Assembly: GCA_943369755.1 (NCBI GenBank)
Contig: CALROG020000033.1
Coordinates: 1-46,342, forward strand
DNA: 46,342 nucleotides
Source: CALROG01 sp943369755
GTDB taxonomy: Bacteria; Pseudomonadota; Gammaproteobacteria; Burkholderiales; Burkholderiaceae_C
Direction of reading: 5' to 3'
Numbering within the stretch: position 1 is the first letter of the stretch; the number at the start of each line of letters is the position of its first letter. The notes under the pieces were generated by a model. It was given only the letters and a program-made list of their open reading frames with translations. It ran no database searches and was not told where the DNA came from. Positions 6,719 through 15,151 of this stretch are shown here, piece by piece. The position numbers were made by a program, and so were the translations under genes.

Positions 6719-8877
6719 ACCGGTGCGGCCAGCCTTTTCAGGCCCAGCCGCTCGAAGTAGCCGTCGGGCGGGCCGTCGTAGATCACCTGGCCGCGCTTCA
6801 TTTCAATTACCCGCTGAGCCGCACCGATGGTTTCTGGCCGGTGGGCAATCACGATCCGTGTGACGTTCAGCCCGGCAATGGAGGCGTTGACCTGCGACTC
6901 GCGCTTCACGTCCAGGTGGCTGGTTGCCTCATCCAGCAGCAACACCTGGGGCTGCTTGTACAAGGCGCGGGCCAGCGTCACCCGCTGCTTCTGGCCGCCT
7001 GAGAGCACCGTTCCCATGTCGCCCACCAGCGTCTGGTAGCCCATTGGCATGCCTTCGATATCTTTCTCGATGGCAGCCAGTCGTGCGCATTCCTCAATCC
7101 GCTCGTTGTCGGGGCGCGGGTCAAAGAAGCAGATGTTTTCGGCAATCGAGCCGGCAAACAGGGTGTCGTCCTGCATCACCGTGCCCACCAGTTCGCGCCA
7201 GGCCTCGTTGCCCATCTTTTCCAGCGGCACACCGCCGATCAGGATGCTGCCTTCACCGACCTTGAGTACGCCCAGCAACAGGTTGGCCAGGGTGGTTTTG
7301 CCACAGCCAGAAGGCCCGGTAATTGCAATCGCCTCGCCCGGCTGCACTGTGAGGTTGATGCCATCCAGCACCCATGGGTCTTGCTCGGAGTAACGAAAAC
7401 GCAGGTTTTCTATGCGGATTTCCGGGGCCCGGTCCGGTTTCTTGTCGGTCAGGGTGCGGCGAATCTCCTCTTCGCCAGGCGTCAGCACCACATCGGCCAG
7501 GCGCTCGCCATAGAGCTGCAGCATTTTGAGGTCAATGAACTGGTCAATCAGGCCGGTGACACGCGCGTCGAACTGGCTGCGGTAGGCCAAAAAGGCCATC
7601 AACATGCCCACGCTGAGGTGGCCCGCAATAATCTGGGTTGCGCCCATCCACAGCAGCACGATATTGAATACGCCGCTGAGCACATTTTTTGCCAGGCTGT
7701 ACAAAATGCGCAGCTTCTGGATTTTCAGCGTGGCGTTGGTCTCGTTGACCAGCAAAGTCTGCCAGGCACTGCGGCGCACAAGCTGGCGTGAAAACAGCTT
7801 GATGCTGCGCATGCCGCGGATGGTTTCCAGGAAGTGCGTGGACAGGGTTGCGCCGCGCACGATCTGTTCTTCGGTGGCCAGGTACAGCGGGCGGAACCAC
7901 ACCAGCCGCAGCAGCAAATAAAGGCTCACCGCCACGATGGCAATCCAGCCCAGTGTGGGGTTGTAAATGAACATCATCACCAGGGTGAGGATCATCATCA
8001 GGCCATCGAACAGCGCCTCTACGAAGGCACTGGTCAGCACCCGCTGGATCTCATCGATCGAGTTGGTGCGCGAGACGATGTCGCCCAGGTGGCGTTTCTG
8101 GAAGTAGTCCAGCGGCAGGCGCAGCAGGTGGGTGAAGATGTTGGCCTTCCACTGCACTCGGATCGAGGTGCTGATGGTCAGCAACATCCAGGAGCGCAAA
8201 ATGCCCACGCCTTGCTGGATGAACAACAGCAGCAAAAAGCCCACCGCCAGGGTGGTCAGCAAGTTGGCATCGCGCGAGACCACCACATGGTCGACGATCC
8301 ACTGCATGAACAGTGGCCCGGTCAGCACGAAGATTTGCAGCACCAGCGACAGCGCCAGCACCTTGAGCAATGCTGGCCAGAAGCCGGTGACCTGGCCGAT
8401 CAGCTGGCCCAGGGAAATCGGCGTGGATTCCTTGCGCGGCTGAAAGCCCGGGTCGGGCCACAGCTCCAGTGCCACGCCGGTGAAGTGCTCCGACACCTCC
8501 TGCATGCCATAAGTACGTTCACCCACATCGGGGTCGTGCACCACCACCTGATTGCCGTTGACCGACTTGAGCACCACAAAGTGATTCAGGTCCCAGTGCA
8601 GGATGGCGGGGACCCGCAGGTTGCTCATGTCCTTGAGCTGCAGCCGCACGGCGCGGAATCCGAGTTTTTCGCTTTGCGCAATTTTCGCCAGCGAGCCCAG
8701 CGATATGCCCTTGAGCGAAATGGCGTGGCGCATTCGCAGGGTGGCCAGATCGGTGATGACGCCGTGGTAGCCCATGACCATCGCCAGGCAGGCCAGGCCG
8801 CACTCTGCGGCCTCGGTTTGCAGGATCACCGGCAGACGCCTGCGCAACCCCAGTGAGAGCGATTCAAGCCAGGCCAA
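6715..8877 (-). CDS. Peptidase-containing ABC transporter (C39 peptidase, bacteriocin-type exporter)
   Basis: This encodes 720 residues, the normal length for a peptidase-containing exporter. Residues 1-130 form a C39 cysteine peptidase: oxyanion Gln20, Cys26 in QTEAAECGLACLAM, His99 in HWDLNHFVVL and Asp115 in VHDPD. The complete triad means it should cleave double-glycine leaders, unlike the degenerate domains of RTX toxin exporters. A membrane domain of about six helices follows (about 160-430). The ATPase has Walker A GPSGCGKTT (near 520), signature LSGGQ (near 624), Walker B VLLLDEAT (near 643) and an H-loop His (near 675). The start is TTG at 8877, supported by AGGAG about six bases upstream. 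It is the natural processing exporter for the peptide encoded at 5055-5291. Confidence 0.95.
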   Translation of the reverse strand: MAWLESLSLGLRRRLPVILQTEAAECGLACLAMVMGYHGVITDLATLRMRHAISLKGISLGSLAKIAQSEKLGFRAVRLQLKDMSNLRVPAILHWDLNHFVVLKSVNGNQVVVHDPDVGERTYGMQEVSEHFTGVALELWPDPGFQPRKESTPISLGQLIGQVTGFWPALLKVLALSLVLQIFVLTGPLFMQWIVDHVVVSRDANLLTTLAVGFLLLLFIQQGVGILRSWMLLTISTSIRVQWKANIFTHLLRLPLDYFQKRHLGDIVSRTNSIDEIQRVLTSAFVEALFDGLMMILTLVMMFIYNPTLGWIAIVAVSLYLLLRLVWFRPLYLATEEQIVRGATLSTHFLETIRGMRSIKLFSRQLVRRSAWQTLLVNETNATLKIQKLRILYSLAKNVLSGVFNIVLLWMGATQIIAGHLSVGMLMAFLAYRSQFDARVTGLIDQFIDLKMLQLYGERLADVVLTPGEEEIRRTLTDKKPDRAPEIRIENLRFRYSEQDPWVLDGINLTVQPGEAIAITGPSGCGKTTLANLLLGVLKVGEGSILIGGVPLEKMGNEAWRELVGTVMQDDTLFAGSIAENICFFDPRPDNERIEECARLAAIEKDIEGMPMGYQTLVGDMGTVLSGGQKQRVTLARALYKQPQVLLLDEATSHLDVKRESQVNASIAGLNVTRIVIAHRPETIGAAQRVIEMKRGQVIYDGPPDGYFERLGLKRLAAPV

Positions 8878-8895
8878 GAGGGCTCCTGCGGGTCA

Positions 8896-10179
8896 TTACA
8901 TCGACCCCGTCACGCTGTACAGCGGTTCAAGCATCCATTCCCACAGCCGCCGGGTTTCCTGCAAGATGTCGGCGTCCAGCCGCATGCCGGCTGACAACGG
9001 CCAGGCCTTGCCATAGGCGGTAACGTTCTGGTCTTTGAGCCGGACCACGATGGCGTAGACCGGCTCGCCGGGCGGAACGTCTGGAATCTGGAAGCCCGCC
9101 AGCTCGGGGCTGGTAACCGCGTTGTTGGACACCGACGTCACCACGCCCTCGGGCTGGCCGAACTTCTGGAACGGGAACGACTGGTAGCGCAGCAACACGG
9201 TGTCACCCGGGCGCACAAAACCCACGGTACGGCTGGGCGCATACAGCCGTGCTTCCAGCCGGGCGTTGGCCGGTACCAGGTTGAGCAGGGGGCGCGAGCC
9301 ATCGACCGACTGGCCCACGTCGGCGCTCACCAGGGTGGCGCGGCCAGCTTCGGGTGCGGTAATCACCACCCGGCGCTTGGCCTCGACCTCAGTCATTTCC
9401 TGTTGGGCTGAGGAAATGCCCCGTTGCAGCAGTGCGCTCTGGTTCACATAGCGCACGCGGGTGTTTTCGATCTCGCGCACCGTGGTGGAAAGCTCGCGCT
9501 GCGACACCAGTGCGTCGCGCTCCAAGGCCTGCAGCCTCGACTGCTGTTCCGTCAGCTCAGCTTCTTTCTGGAACAGTTGCTCGCGGGCGATGAAGTCCTG
9601 ATCGGCCAGGCCCTGATAGCGCTTGCGTGCGTCTTCTGCCAGTTTGAGGCGGATCCGCTGTTGTTCGATTTGCCGCTGGATTGATTGCCCTTCTGCGCGC
9701 AGGGTTGCCGCGCGGCGTTCCAGGTGGCTGATTTCACCCGCCTCAGCCGAGCGGTTGCGCTCGATTTCGGCCTGCATTGAGCGGCGCCGCTCGTCGACCT
9801 GCTGGCCGATGTCGGCCTGTATTTCTTTGGTGCCGGAGCCCTGGCGGTCGCTGCTCAGCACAAACAGAACATCCCCCTTTTTGACAAGCTGGCCTTCCAC
9901 CACGCCTTTTTCCTGCACCACGCCGGCTTGCGGCGTATGCACCCGTATCACACCGGCCGAGGGCACCAGTTGGCCCGTGACCGTTGCGCGCCGCGTGTAG
10001 GTGCTCAGTGTGAGGAAGGCCACCACTGCCACCCCAAGCACGGTCGAAATGATCACCATCCAGGTGGTGCTGGCGCGCGGCGTGAGGATGATTTGGCCGA
10101 GCGACCGCGCGCTGCGCGCTTTGAGCACAGCGTCACGGAACAGTTTGGTGTCCGACGGCGGAGGTGAGGCTGGTTGCAA
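8896..10179 (-). CDS. HlyD-family periplasmic adaptor of the peptide exporter
   Basis: This encodes about 427 residues of the HlyD/membrane-fusion family. A cytoplasmic N-terminus is followed by one transmembrane segment (TTWMVIISTVLGVAVVAFLT, residues about 38-57) and TYTRRATVTGQLVPSAG, the usual start of the adaptor barrel-sandwich domain. A long coiled coil spans about 120-260, with many Glu/Gln/Arg and QQSRLQAL-type heptads, and the second lipoyl half follows (VITAPEAGRATL). It would link the ABC exporter to the TolC-like channel. It is the first gene of the operon and ends 18 bp before the transporter start. The start is uncertain: TTG at 10179 has no clear ribosome site, and the in-frame GTG at residue 18 is an alternative. 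Confidence 0.92.
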   Translation of the reverse strand: MQPASPPPSDTKLFRDAVLKARSARSLGQIILTPRASTTWMVIISTVLGVAVVAFLTLSTYTRRATVTGQLVPSAGVIRVHTPQAGVVQEKGVVEGQLVKKGDVLFVLSSDRQGSGTKEIQADIGQQVDERRRSMQAEIERNRSAEAGEISHLERRAATLRAEGQSIQRQIEQQRIRLKLAEDARKRYQGLADQDFIAREQLFQKEAELTEQQSRLQALERDALVSQRELSTTVREIENTRVRYVNQSALLQRGISSAQQEMTEVEAKRRVVITAPEAGRATLVSADVGQSVDGSRPLLNLVPANARLEARLYAPSRTVGFVRPGDTVLLRYQSFPFQKFGQPEGVVTSVSNNAVTSPELAGFQIPDVPPGEPVYAIVVRLKDQNVTAYGKAWPLSAGMRLDADILQETRRLWEWMLEPLYSVTGSM

Positions 10180-10275
10180 GGTGTTTCGAATCGCGAGGTG
10201 CTAGATGAACTCTTGAACACAAGCCATTGATTTTAATGAGCTTTGCCCTGTTCGCCTAGCGCGCTGTCGCGCCAA

Positions 10276-10971
10276 TCACACGCGTGTGAACACCAAGTCC
10301 CAGACGCCGTGGCCCAATTTCAGGCCCCGGTTCTCAAATTTGGTCAGCGGCCGGTAGTGGGGCTTGGGTGCAAAGTCGCTGGCGCTGTTACGCAATTGAG
10401 GCTCGGCCGACAGCACTTGCAGCATTTGCCGGGCATACGGCTCCCAGTCGGTCGCACAGTGCAGGTAGCCTCCGGGCTTGAGGCGGAGGGCGAGCTTTTG
10501 CACCAGTGGTGCCTGGATCAACCGGCGCTTGTTGTGCTTCTTTTTATGCCAGGGGTCGGGGAAGAAAATGTGCACGCCGTCCAGGCAGCCGGGCGGCAGC
10601 ATATGGTCAATAACCTGCACTGCGTCATGAGCCAGGATGCGGATATTGCGCAAATCGCCCTCACCGATGCGCTTGAGCAGGGCACCGACGCCGGGTTCAT
10701 GCACTTCACAGCACAAAAAGTTGGTCTGTGGCAGCAGCGCGGCAATCTGGGCCGTGGCCTCGCCCATGCCAAAGCCGATTTCCAGCACCACCGGTGCCTC
10801 GCGGCCAAAGGTGGCGGCAAAGTCCAGCGCCGCCGCCGCATAGGGCAGGACAAAGCGCGGCCCCAGTTCATCAAACGCCTTGGCCTGGCCAATGGTGGTG
10901 CGCCCGGCACGGCGCACAAAACTGCGGATGGTTCGGAGGTGGACGACGGGCTCGCTGGGCGGTTGACTCAT
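10276..10971 (-). CDS. trmB: tRNA (guanine-N7-)-methyltransferase
   Basis: This encodes 231 residues. The enzyme uses S-adenosylmethionine to methylate G46 in the variable loop of many tRNAs. Family marks are VLEIGFGMGEAT (SAM-binding motif I), FLCCEVHEPGVG (motif II acidic residue), HIFFPDPWHKKKHNKRR (the TrmB signature carrying the catalytic Asp) and the C-terminal TKFENRG motif. ATG at 10971 is chosen over an upstream in-frame GTG because it gives the usual N-terminus for betaproteobacterial TrmB. It begins 25 bp after the stop of the upstream DUF11 protein gene on the same strand, and lies upstream of the export operon in reading direction. Confidence 0.95.
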   Translation of the reverse strand: MSQPPSEPVVHLRTIRSFVRRAGRTTIGQAKAFDELGPRFVLPYAAAALDFAATFGREAPVVLEIGFGMGEATAQIAALLPQTNFLCCEVHEPGVGALLKRIGEGDLRNIRILAHDAVQVIDHMLPPGCLDGVHIFFPDPWHKKKHNKRRLIQAPLVQKLALRLKPGGYLHCATDWEPYARQMLQVLSAEPQLRNSASDFAPKPHYRPLTKFENRGLKLGHGVWDLVFTRV

Positions 10972-10996
10972 GCGCCTATTGTCCGCGACCCGGTCG

Positions 10997-13900
10997 TCAA
11001 AAGCCCGACGCAGTGACCGAGCAACTGACCACAAAAGTGGCGGTGGAAGCGCTGGGAAAGGTCGGTATCTGCACGCTGGCCGTCAAACTGGCAAACGGCA
11101 TCGAGGCAGCCGGGCACAAGGCACCGCCCGCGCCGGTGCATGTGACGCTGGTGCAACTAAGCCCTGCGCTCGCCGTGTCTGACAGACTGGTCCCATTGGC
11201 GGCGGCGGGCCCCAGGTTGCTCACCGTGACCGTGTAGGCAGTGGTGGAGCCCGATGTCAGGGTGCTCAGGTTGTTTGTCTTGGTCACCTGAAGGTTGGTT
11301 GTTGTGCAGGTCAATGCCGTGGTGGCCGTGCCGGTGTTGTTGGCCGTGACGGTTTCGCCGACTCCGGTTGAAATGGTCACGGTGTTGGTGCGCGGTGTGC
11401 CACCGCTGCATGCTGCCGTCAGCGTGACGACGCCGCTGACGCTGGCGAAGTTGGTCCCTGGGGCGATCGGCCAGGCATTGGCGTTGGGCAGCGTGCAAAC
11501 CTGCACACCGGTACCTGAACAAGTCCAGTTGGTGCCGGTGAACACAGTGCCCAAGGTCACGCCCGACGGCAGTGTGTCGGTGATGGTCAGTGGATTGGAG
11601 GCCAGCAGCGTCGGGATGTTGGCGGTGCTGACATCTGTGGCCTGGTTTACCGAATAGGTTTGGCTGCCAATGGCCCAGCCGTTGTTGCGCGGCGTGATGG
11701 TGTAGGTAAAGGTTGTATTGGGTGTGGCGGTGGCGGGGGCGGACTTGGTAACGCTGAAGTCTGGAATCAGTTGCACGTCCTCAGTCGTTGGGCCCAACTG
11801 CAAGCCGCTGTAGTTGCTGCCCAGCACGGTGGTGGTGCTGCCACTGGCGTAGGTGGTGTTGGCGCTGTAGTTGACGCCTGCGCGGTTGGCGTTGGCGTTG
11901 TTCGACGGGGTGACCATGCGCACGGCGCTGGTCACGCGGGTTGGGTCCAGAAAAACAACGCCCGCCGGGTTGTGATAGGTGCCGACCGTGGCCGTGGCCG
12001 GAATGGTGACCAGAAAGCTCACGGAAATACTGCCGTTGCGGGGCAGGTAGAAGCTGCCGAAACTCAGGGTACCGTTGCCGGTCGTGGGCACCACGCCCGG
12101 TGCCACGCCGGCCCCACGCAGGGTCACCGCCGTCACAGAATTGGCCGTTGCCACGGTACTCACCGGCAGCACACCCGGCGTGCCCGCGCTTGTGGACTCC
12201 GCCCCGGCGGCATCGGAATTGACGGCCGCGGGCGGTGCCGGGCTATAGGTGTAGGTGGGCGCGGTGGCGCTGGTGTAGGCCCAGTTTGGCGGAAGCCGGG
12301 CGTCGAGGATGAACACGTTGGAAGCGTCCCCGCCGCTGTTGCTCAGGTTGATTGTGTAGCTGGCAGTGGCACCGGCGGCACGGGTGAGCGTGGGTGTCGA
12401 TGTTGATTTGGTAACCGTGATGACCGGCAGGCATGATGCGCCGCCTTGCACGCCAGCGGCGCTGCCACCGCCGGTGCTGGAGCTGCCGGCGCTGCCGGGG
12501 GCGGAACTCCAGGCTTTGGGGCTGCCATTGCCGGCTGTGCCGCCGCAGCAGGCGTCGGTGCCGTTGGTGCCGGCCGTAACGTTGAGCGTTGCCCCGCTGA
12601 AGTTGGTCAGAATGTAGCCACCCCCGCCGCCGCCGCCGGGGCCGTGGTTGTAGTAATTCGACGAGCCGCCAGCGCCGCCGGTGGCGCGGATCGTCAACCC
12701 GGCACCAGTGCCTGAGCCGGCGTTGATGAAAACCGAGCCGCCTGCACCGCCGCCGCCTGCCGCGTCGGTGTCTGCCACCAAAGACTTGTTGTAGGCCCGG
12801 TAGCCACTGGCGTCGATGACGCCGGCGGTAGAACTGAGGCTGCCGGCCCGGATCAGCACCACCCCGCCGCCAGACGCGCCGCTGGATGTCACGGCGCCTT
12901 GCGCACCGTTGGCGGCGACGCCGCTGTTGGTGGGGGGCCAGGTGGTGACGGTGTTGGCAGTGGCGTTGTTGGCCCCCCCTGAGCCGCCGCCGCCGCCCAT
13001 CAGCAGCCGGGTCGCTGAATTGGACATGGCATTGCCGCCCTTGCCGCCAGCCACGTTGCCAATATTGTTGGTGGTGTTTTGGTTCAGTGCGATGGTGGCG
13101 GTGTTGCCGTTGTTCCAGCTATTGCCGCCCTGGCCGCCCGCGCCGGCGTTGCCACCGCCACCGCCGCCTGAGTTGAAGTTGTTGTTGTCGGAGGGCAAGC
13201 CGTTGTTGCCGCCGCCACCGGCATTGCCAATGGCCGCCTGGCCGCCACCGCCCAGTGCGTAGCCCTGGCCTAGCAGCGCGGTGTAGGTGCCACCCGTGGC
13301 GGAGCCGTAAAACACCACCGGCGGTGTGCCCACCGAACCTTCGCCCTTTTGCCCGCCGACGATGACGGTTGCAGCCGTCACGCTGTAAAAGCTGTTGGCG
13401 GTGGTGGCAGTGCCGTTGGGAAAAATGCCAGTGCCGTTGAGCCCCATGGCCCCGCGAAAACCCGCACCGGCCACGCTGACCGTACCATTGAGTGCCAGGC
13501 TGCCCGCCACGTCAAAGGCCACGACGCCGCCGGTGGCGACACCGGCCGAACTGATGGTCCAGCGGTCAGCCGTGACGCTGGCGGTGATGGTGAGTGCCGA
13601 GTACTGGGGCACCCAGACTACTTGCCAGTTCTGCACGTTGGCCGCTCCCATGTTTTGCACATACGAGTTGCTCAGCGGCCCTTGCAGCGACAGGCTGGTG
13701 CCCGAGACTGCCACCACCTGCGCGTACTCGTGCAGGCCGGCCGCTGCGGTGCCGCTTGAGTCCTGCATTTGCATCACCAGCACCATGTCGCCGGCGCGCA
13801 GCGCGCGCGCATTGCTGCGCTGGCCGGTGGCCGAGGCAACGCTGATGGAGGTGGCTCCCGCCGCAGGGGAGCCGCTGCCGCCGTGATAGCTGTTGATAAC

Positions 13901-14056
13901 GCCCGACGCAGTGGCCGGCCCGCTATAGCCCGCCAGGCCGCAGGTTTGCGCTGCGGCCAGTGCGCCAAACAACGCCAGCACAATAAAGAGGCAGCGCTGT
14001 GCCAAAGCTCTCCACACGCTGGAGTGCCCCGCATCGACCGAAATTCTGCTTGCCAA
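10997..14056 (-). CDS. Exported Gly-rich protein with three DUF11 repeats (adhesin-like)
   Basis: This encodes 1019 residues. A signal peptide (VWRALAQRCLFIVLALFGAL then AAAQ) is followed by a beta-rich N-terminal domain, a very Gly/Asn-rich segment (about 230-500, with blocks such as NSGGGGGGNAGAGGQGG), and three DUF11-type Ig-like repeats near 545, 764 and 922. Each repeat begins with V-T-K-S/T and contains YTI/YTV plus N-S-G or N-L-G-P. Such proteins are usually surface-exposed or secreted. The C-terminus ends right after the third repeat (CSVTASGF) with no sortase, PEP- or IPTL-CTERM-like anchor. The start is TTG at 14056; GTG at 14017 would also leave a good signal peptide. Binding target unknown. 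Confidence 0.8.
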   Translation of the reverse strand: MASRISVDAGHSSVWRALAQRCLFIVLALFGALAAAQTCGLAGYSGPATASGVINSYHGGSGSPAAGATSISVASATGQRSNARALRAGDMVLVMQMQDSSGTAAAGLHEYAQVVAVSGTSLSLQGPLSNSYVQNMGAANVQNWQVVWVPQYSALTITASVTADRWTISSAGVATGGVVAFDVAGSLALNGTVSVAGAGFRGAMGLNGTGIFPNGTATTANSFYSVTAATVIVGGQKGEGSVGTPPVVFYGSATGGTYTALLGQGYALGGGGQAAIGNAGGGGNNGLPSDNNNFNSGGGGGGNAGAGGQGGNSWNNGNTATIALNQNTTNNIGNVAGGKGGNAMSNSATRLLMGGGGGSGGANNATANTVTTWPPTNSGVAANGAQGAVTSSGASGGGVVLIRAGSLSSTAGVIDASGYRAYNKSLVADTDAAGGGGAGGSVFINAGSGTGAGLTIRATGGAGGSSNYYNHGPGGGGGGGYILTNFSGATLNVTAGTNGTDACCGGTAGNGSPKAWSSAPGSAGSSSTGGGSAAGVQGGASCLPVITVTKSTSTPTLTRAAGATASYTINLSNSGGDASNVFILDARLPPNWAYTSATAPTYTYSPAPPAAVNSDAAGAESTSAGTPGVLPVSTVATANSVTAVTLRGAGVAPGVVPTTGNGTLSFGSFYLPRNGSISVSFLVTIPATATVGTYHNPAGVVFLDPTRVTSAVRMVTPSNNANANRAGVNYSANTTYASGSTTTVLGSNYSGLQLGPTTEDVQLIPDFSVTKSAPATATPNTTFTYTITPRNNGWAIGSQTYSVNQATDVSTANIPTLLASNPLTITDTLPSGVTLGTVFTGTNWTCSGTGVQVCTLPNANAWPIAPGTNFASVSGVVTLTAACSGGTPRTNTVTISTGVGETVTANNTGTATTALTCTTTNLQVTKTNNLSTLTSGSTTAYTVTVSNLGPAAANGTSLSDTASAGLSCTSVTCTGAGGALCPAASMPFASLTASVQIPTFPSASTATFVVSCSVTASGF

Positions 14057-14205
14057 ATACGCCCCGACCGCCTGGGTTGTTACAAAATGTACCCTTGTGG
14101 TTTTAGTCTACCCTCGGCTCCTCTTTTTGGCGGCCGGCAGGTAACGCTAAAGGTGGAACATCGCGGCCTTAAACGACAGAAGGCGCAAGCAAGCCGATGA
14201 CCGGT

Positions 14206-15141
14206 TCAGGCTTGGTGCAGGGCGCGCCATTTGGCTGTGGCATTTGCCAGCCAGGCGGCGACCGAGCCGCCCTGCACATGCAACCCCAGCACCTGGCCGG
14301 CCTGCGTCAGTGCAGCCAACGGGTCGGCCAGATCCAGCGCCTGTGCGCCGTTCTGCTTGGACAATTTTTCACCATTGGCGCCGCGCACCAGCGGCGTATG
14401 CAGGTACAGCGGCGTAGGCAGCCCCAGCGCGCGTTGCAGCAAAATCTGGCGCGCGGTGTTGTCTGCCAGGTCTTCGCCGCGCACCACATGGCTGACGCAT
14501 TGGGCTGCGTCATCCACCACCACCGCCAGTTGATAGGCCCAGAGCTTGTCAGCGCGTCTGAGCACAAAGTCGCCCACTTCGCGGGCGACTTGCTGGTGCT
14601 GGGCCCCAAGTCGGCGGTCTTGCCACTGAACTTGATTTGCTACATTTTTGATAGTGGCTGGCGCATATTCTGTGCGGGCTGGCGGCATGTTTTCCTCTGA
14701 ATCCGGGATTCGGAAGCGCCAGGCCCGGGCAGCGCGCCCGTGCAGCCCCAGGCGGCAGGTGCCGGGGTACACCGGCGCGGCGTGGCGCTGGTGCGGCACA
14801 CCTTGGGCGGCCAGTGCCGTCGCGGTGTCTTTGCGGGTGCAGCCGCAGGGGTAGGCTTGGCCTTGCCGCACCAGTGTGTCCAATGCTTGCTGATACGCCG
14901 CGCCGCGGGTCGACTGGCACAGCGGCGGCTCGTCGGGGTGCAAACCGCAGGCAGCGAGCTGGTTCAGGATGATTTGCTCGGTGCCCGGCACGCAGCGCGG
15001 CGTGTCCACGTCTTCGATCCGAACCAGCCACTGGCCTTCGTGGGCACGCGCATCAAGCCAGCTGGCCAGCGCGGCGACCAATGACCCCGCATGCAAGGGC
15101 CCGGTGGGCGAAGGCGCGAATCTGCCGACGTATGCGCTCAT
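14206..15141 (-). CDS. gluQ: Glutamyl-Q tRNA(Asp) synthetase
   Basis: This encodes 311 residues. GluQ-RS attaches glutamate to the queuosine base of tRNA-Asp. It is a GluRS catalytic-core paralogue lacking the anticodon-binding domain. Seen here are the HIGH-like motif SPTGPLHAGS, RIEDVDTPR, a CxC...C zinc-type motif (YPCGCTRKD then YPGTC), GDFVLRRAD, AYQLAVVVDD and the KMSKS-like GEKLSKQNG. ATG at 15141 is chosen over the upstream GTG. An in-frame stretch (SEENMPPARTEYAPATIKNV) encoded by 14638-14695 is absent from the usual family pattern and coincides with a dispersed 60-bp repeat. It appears to be a tolerated insertion between WRFRIPD and WQDRRLG. Confidence 0.92.
   Translation of the reverse strand: MSAYVGRFAPSPTGPLHAGSLVAALASWLDARAHEGQWLVRIEDVDTPRCVPGTEQIILNQLAACGLHPDEPPLCQSTRGAAYQQALDTLVRQGQAYPCGCTRKDTATALAAQGVPHQRHAAPVYPGTCRLGLHGRAARAWRFRIPDSEENMPPARTEYAPATIKNVANQVQWQDRRLGAQHQQVAREVGDFVLRRADKLWAYQLAVVVDDAAQCVSHVVRGEDLADNTARQILLQRALGLPTPLYLHTPLVRGANGEKLSKQNGAQALDLADPLAALTQAGQVLGLHVQGGSVAAWLANATAKWRALHQA
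14638..14695 (+). repeat. Dispersed ~60-bp repeat, copy 1 (inside gluQ)
   Basis: The sequence starts TGCTACATTTTTGATAGTGG, then has GGCGCATATTC and GCGGGCTGGCGGC. It aligns over its length, with small gaps, to copies at 23544-23603 (opposite strand) and 43823-43884. It keeps the host frame open. The 5' TGCTA...ATAG part is an imperfect dyad. Confidence 0.7.
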
Positions 15142-15151
15142 GCGCCGCACC

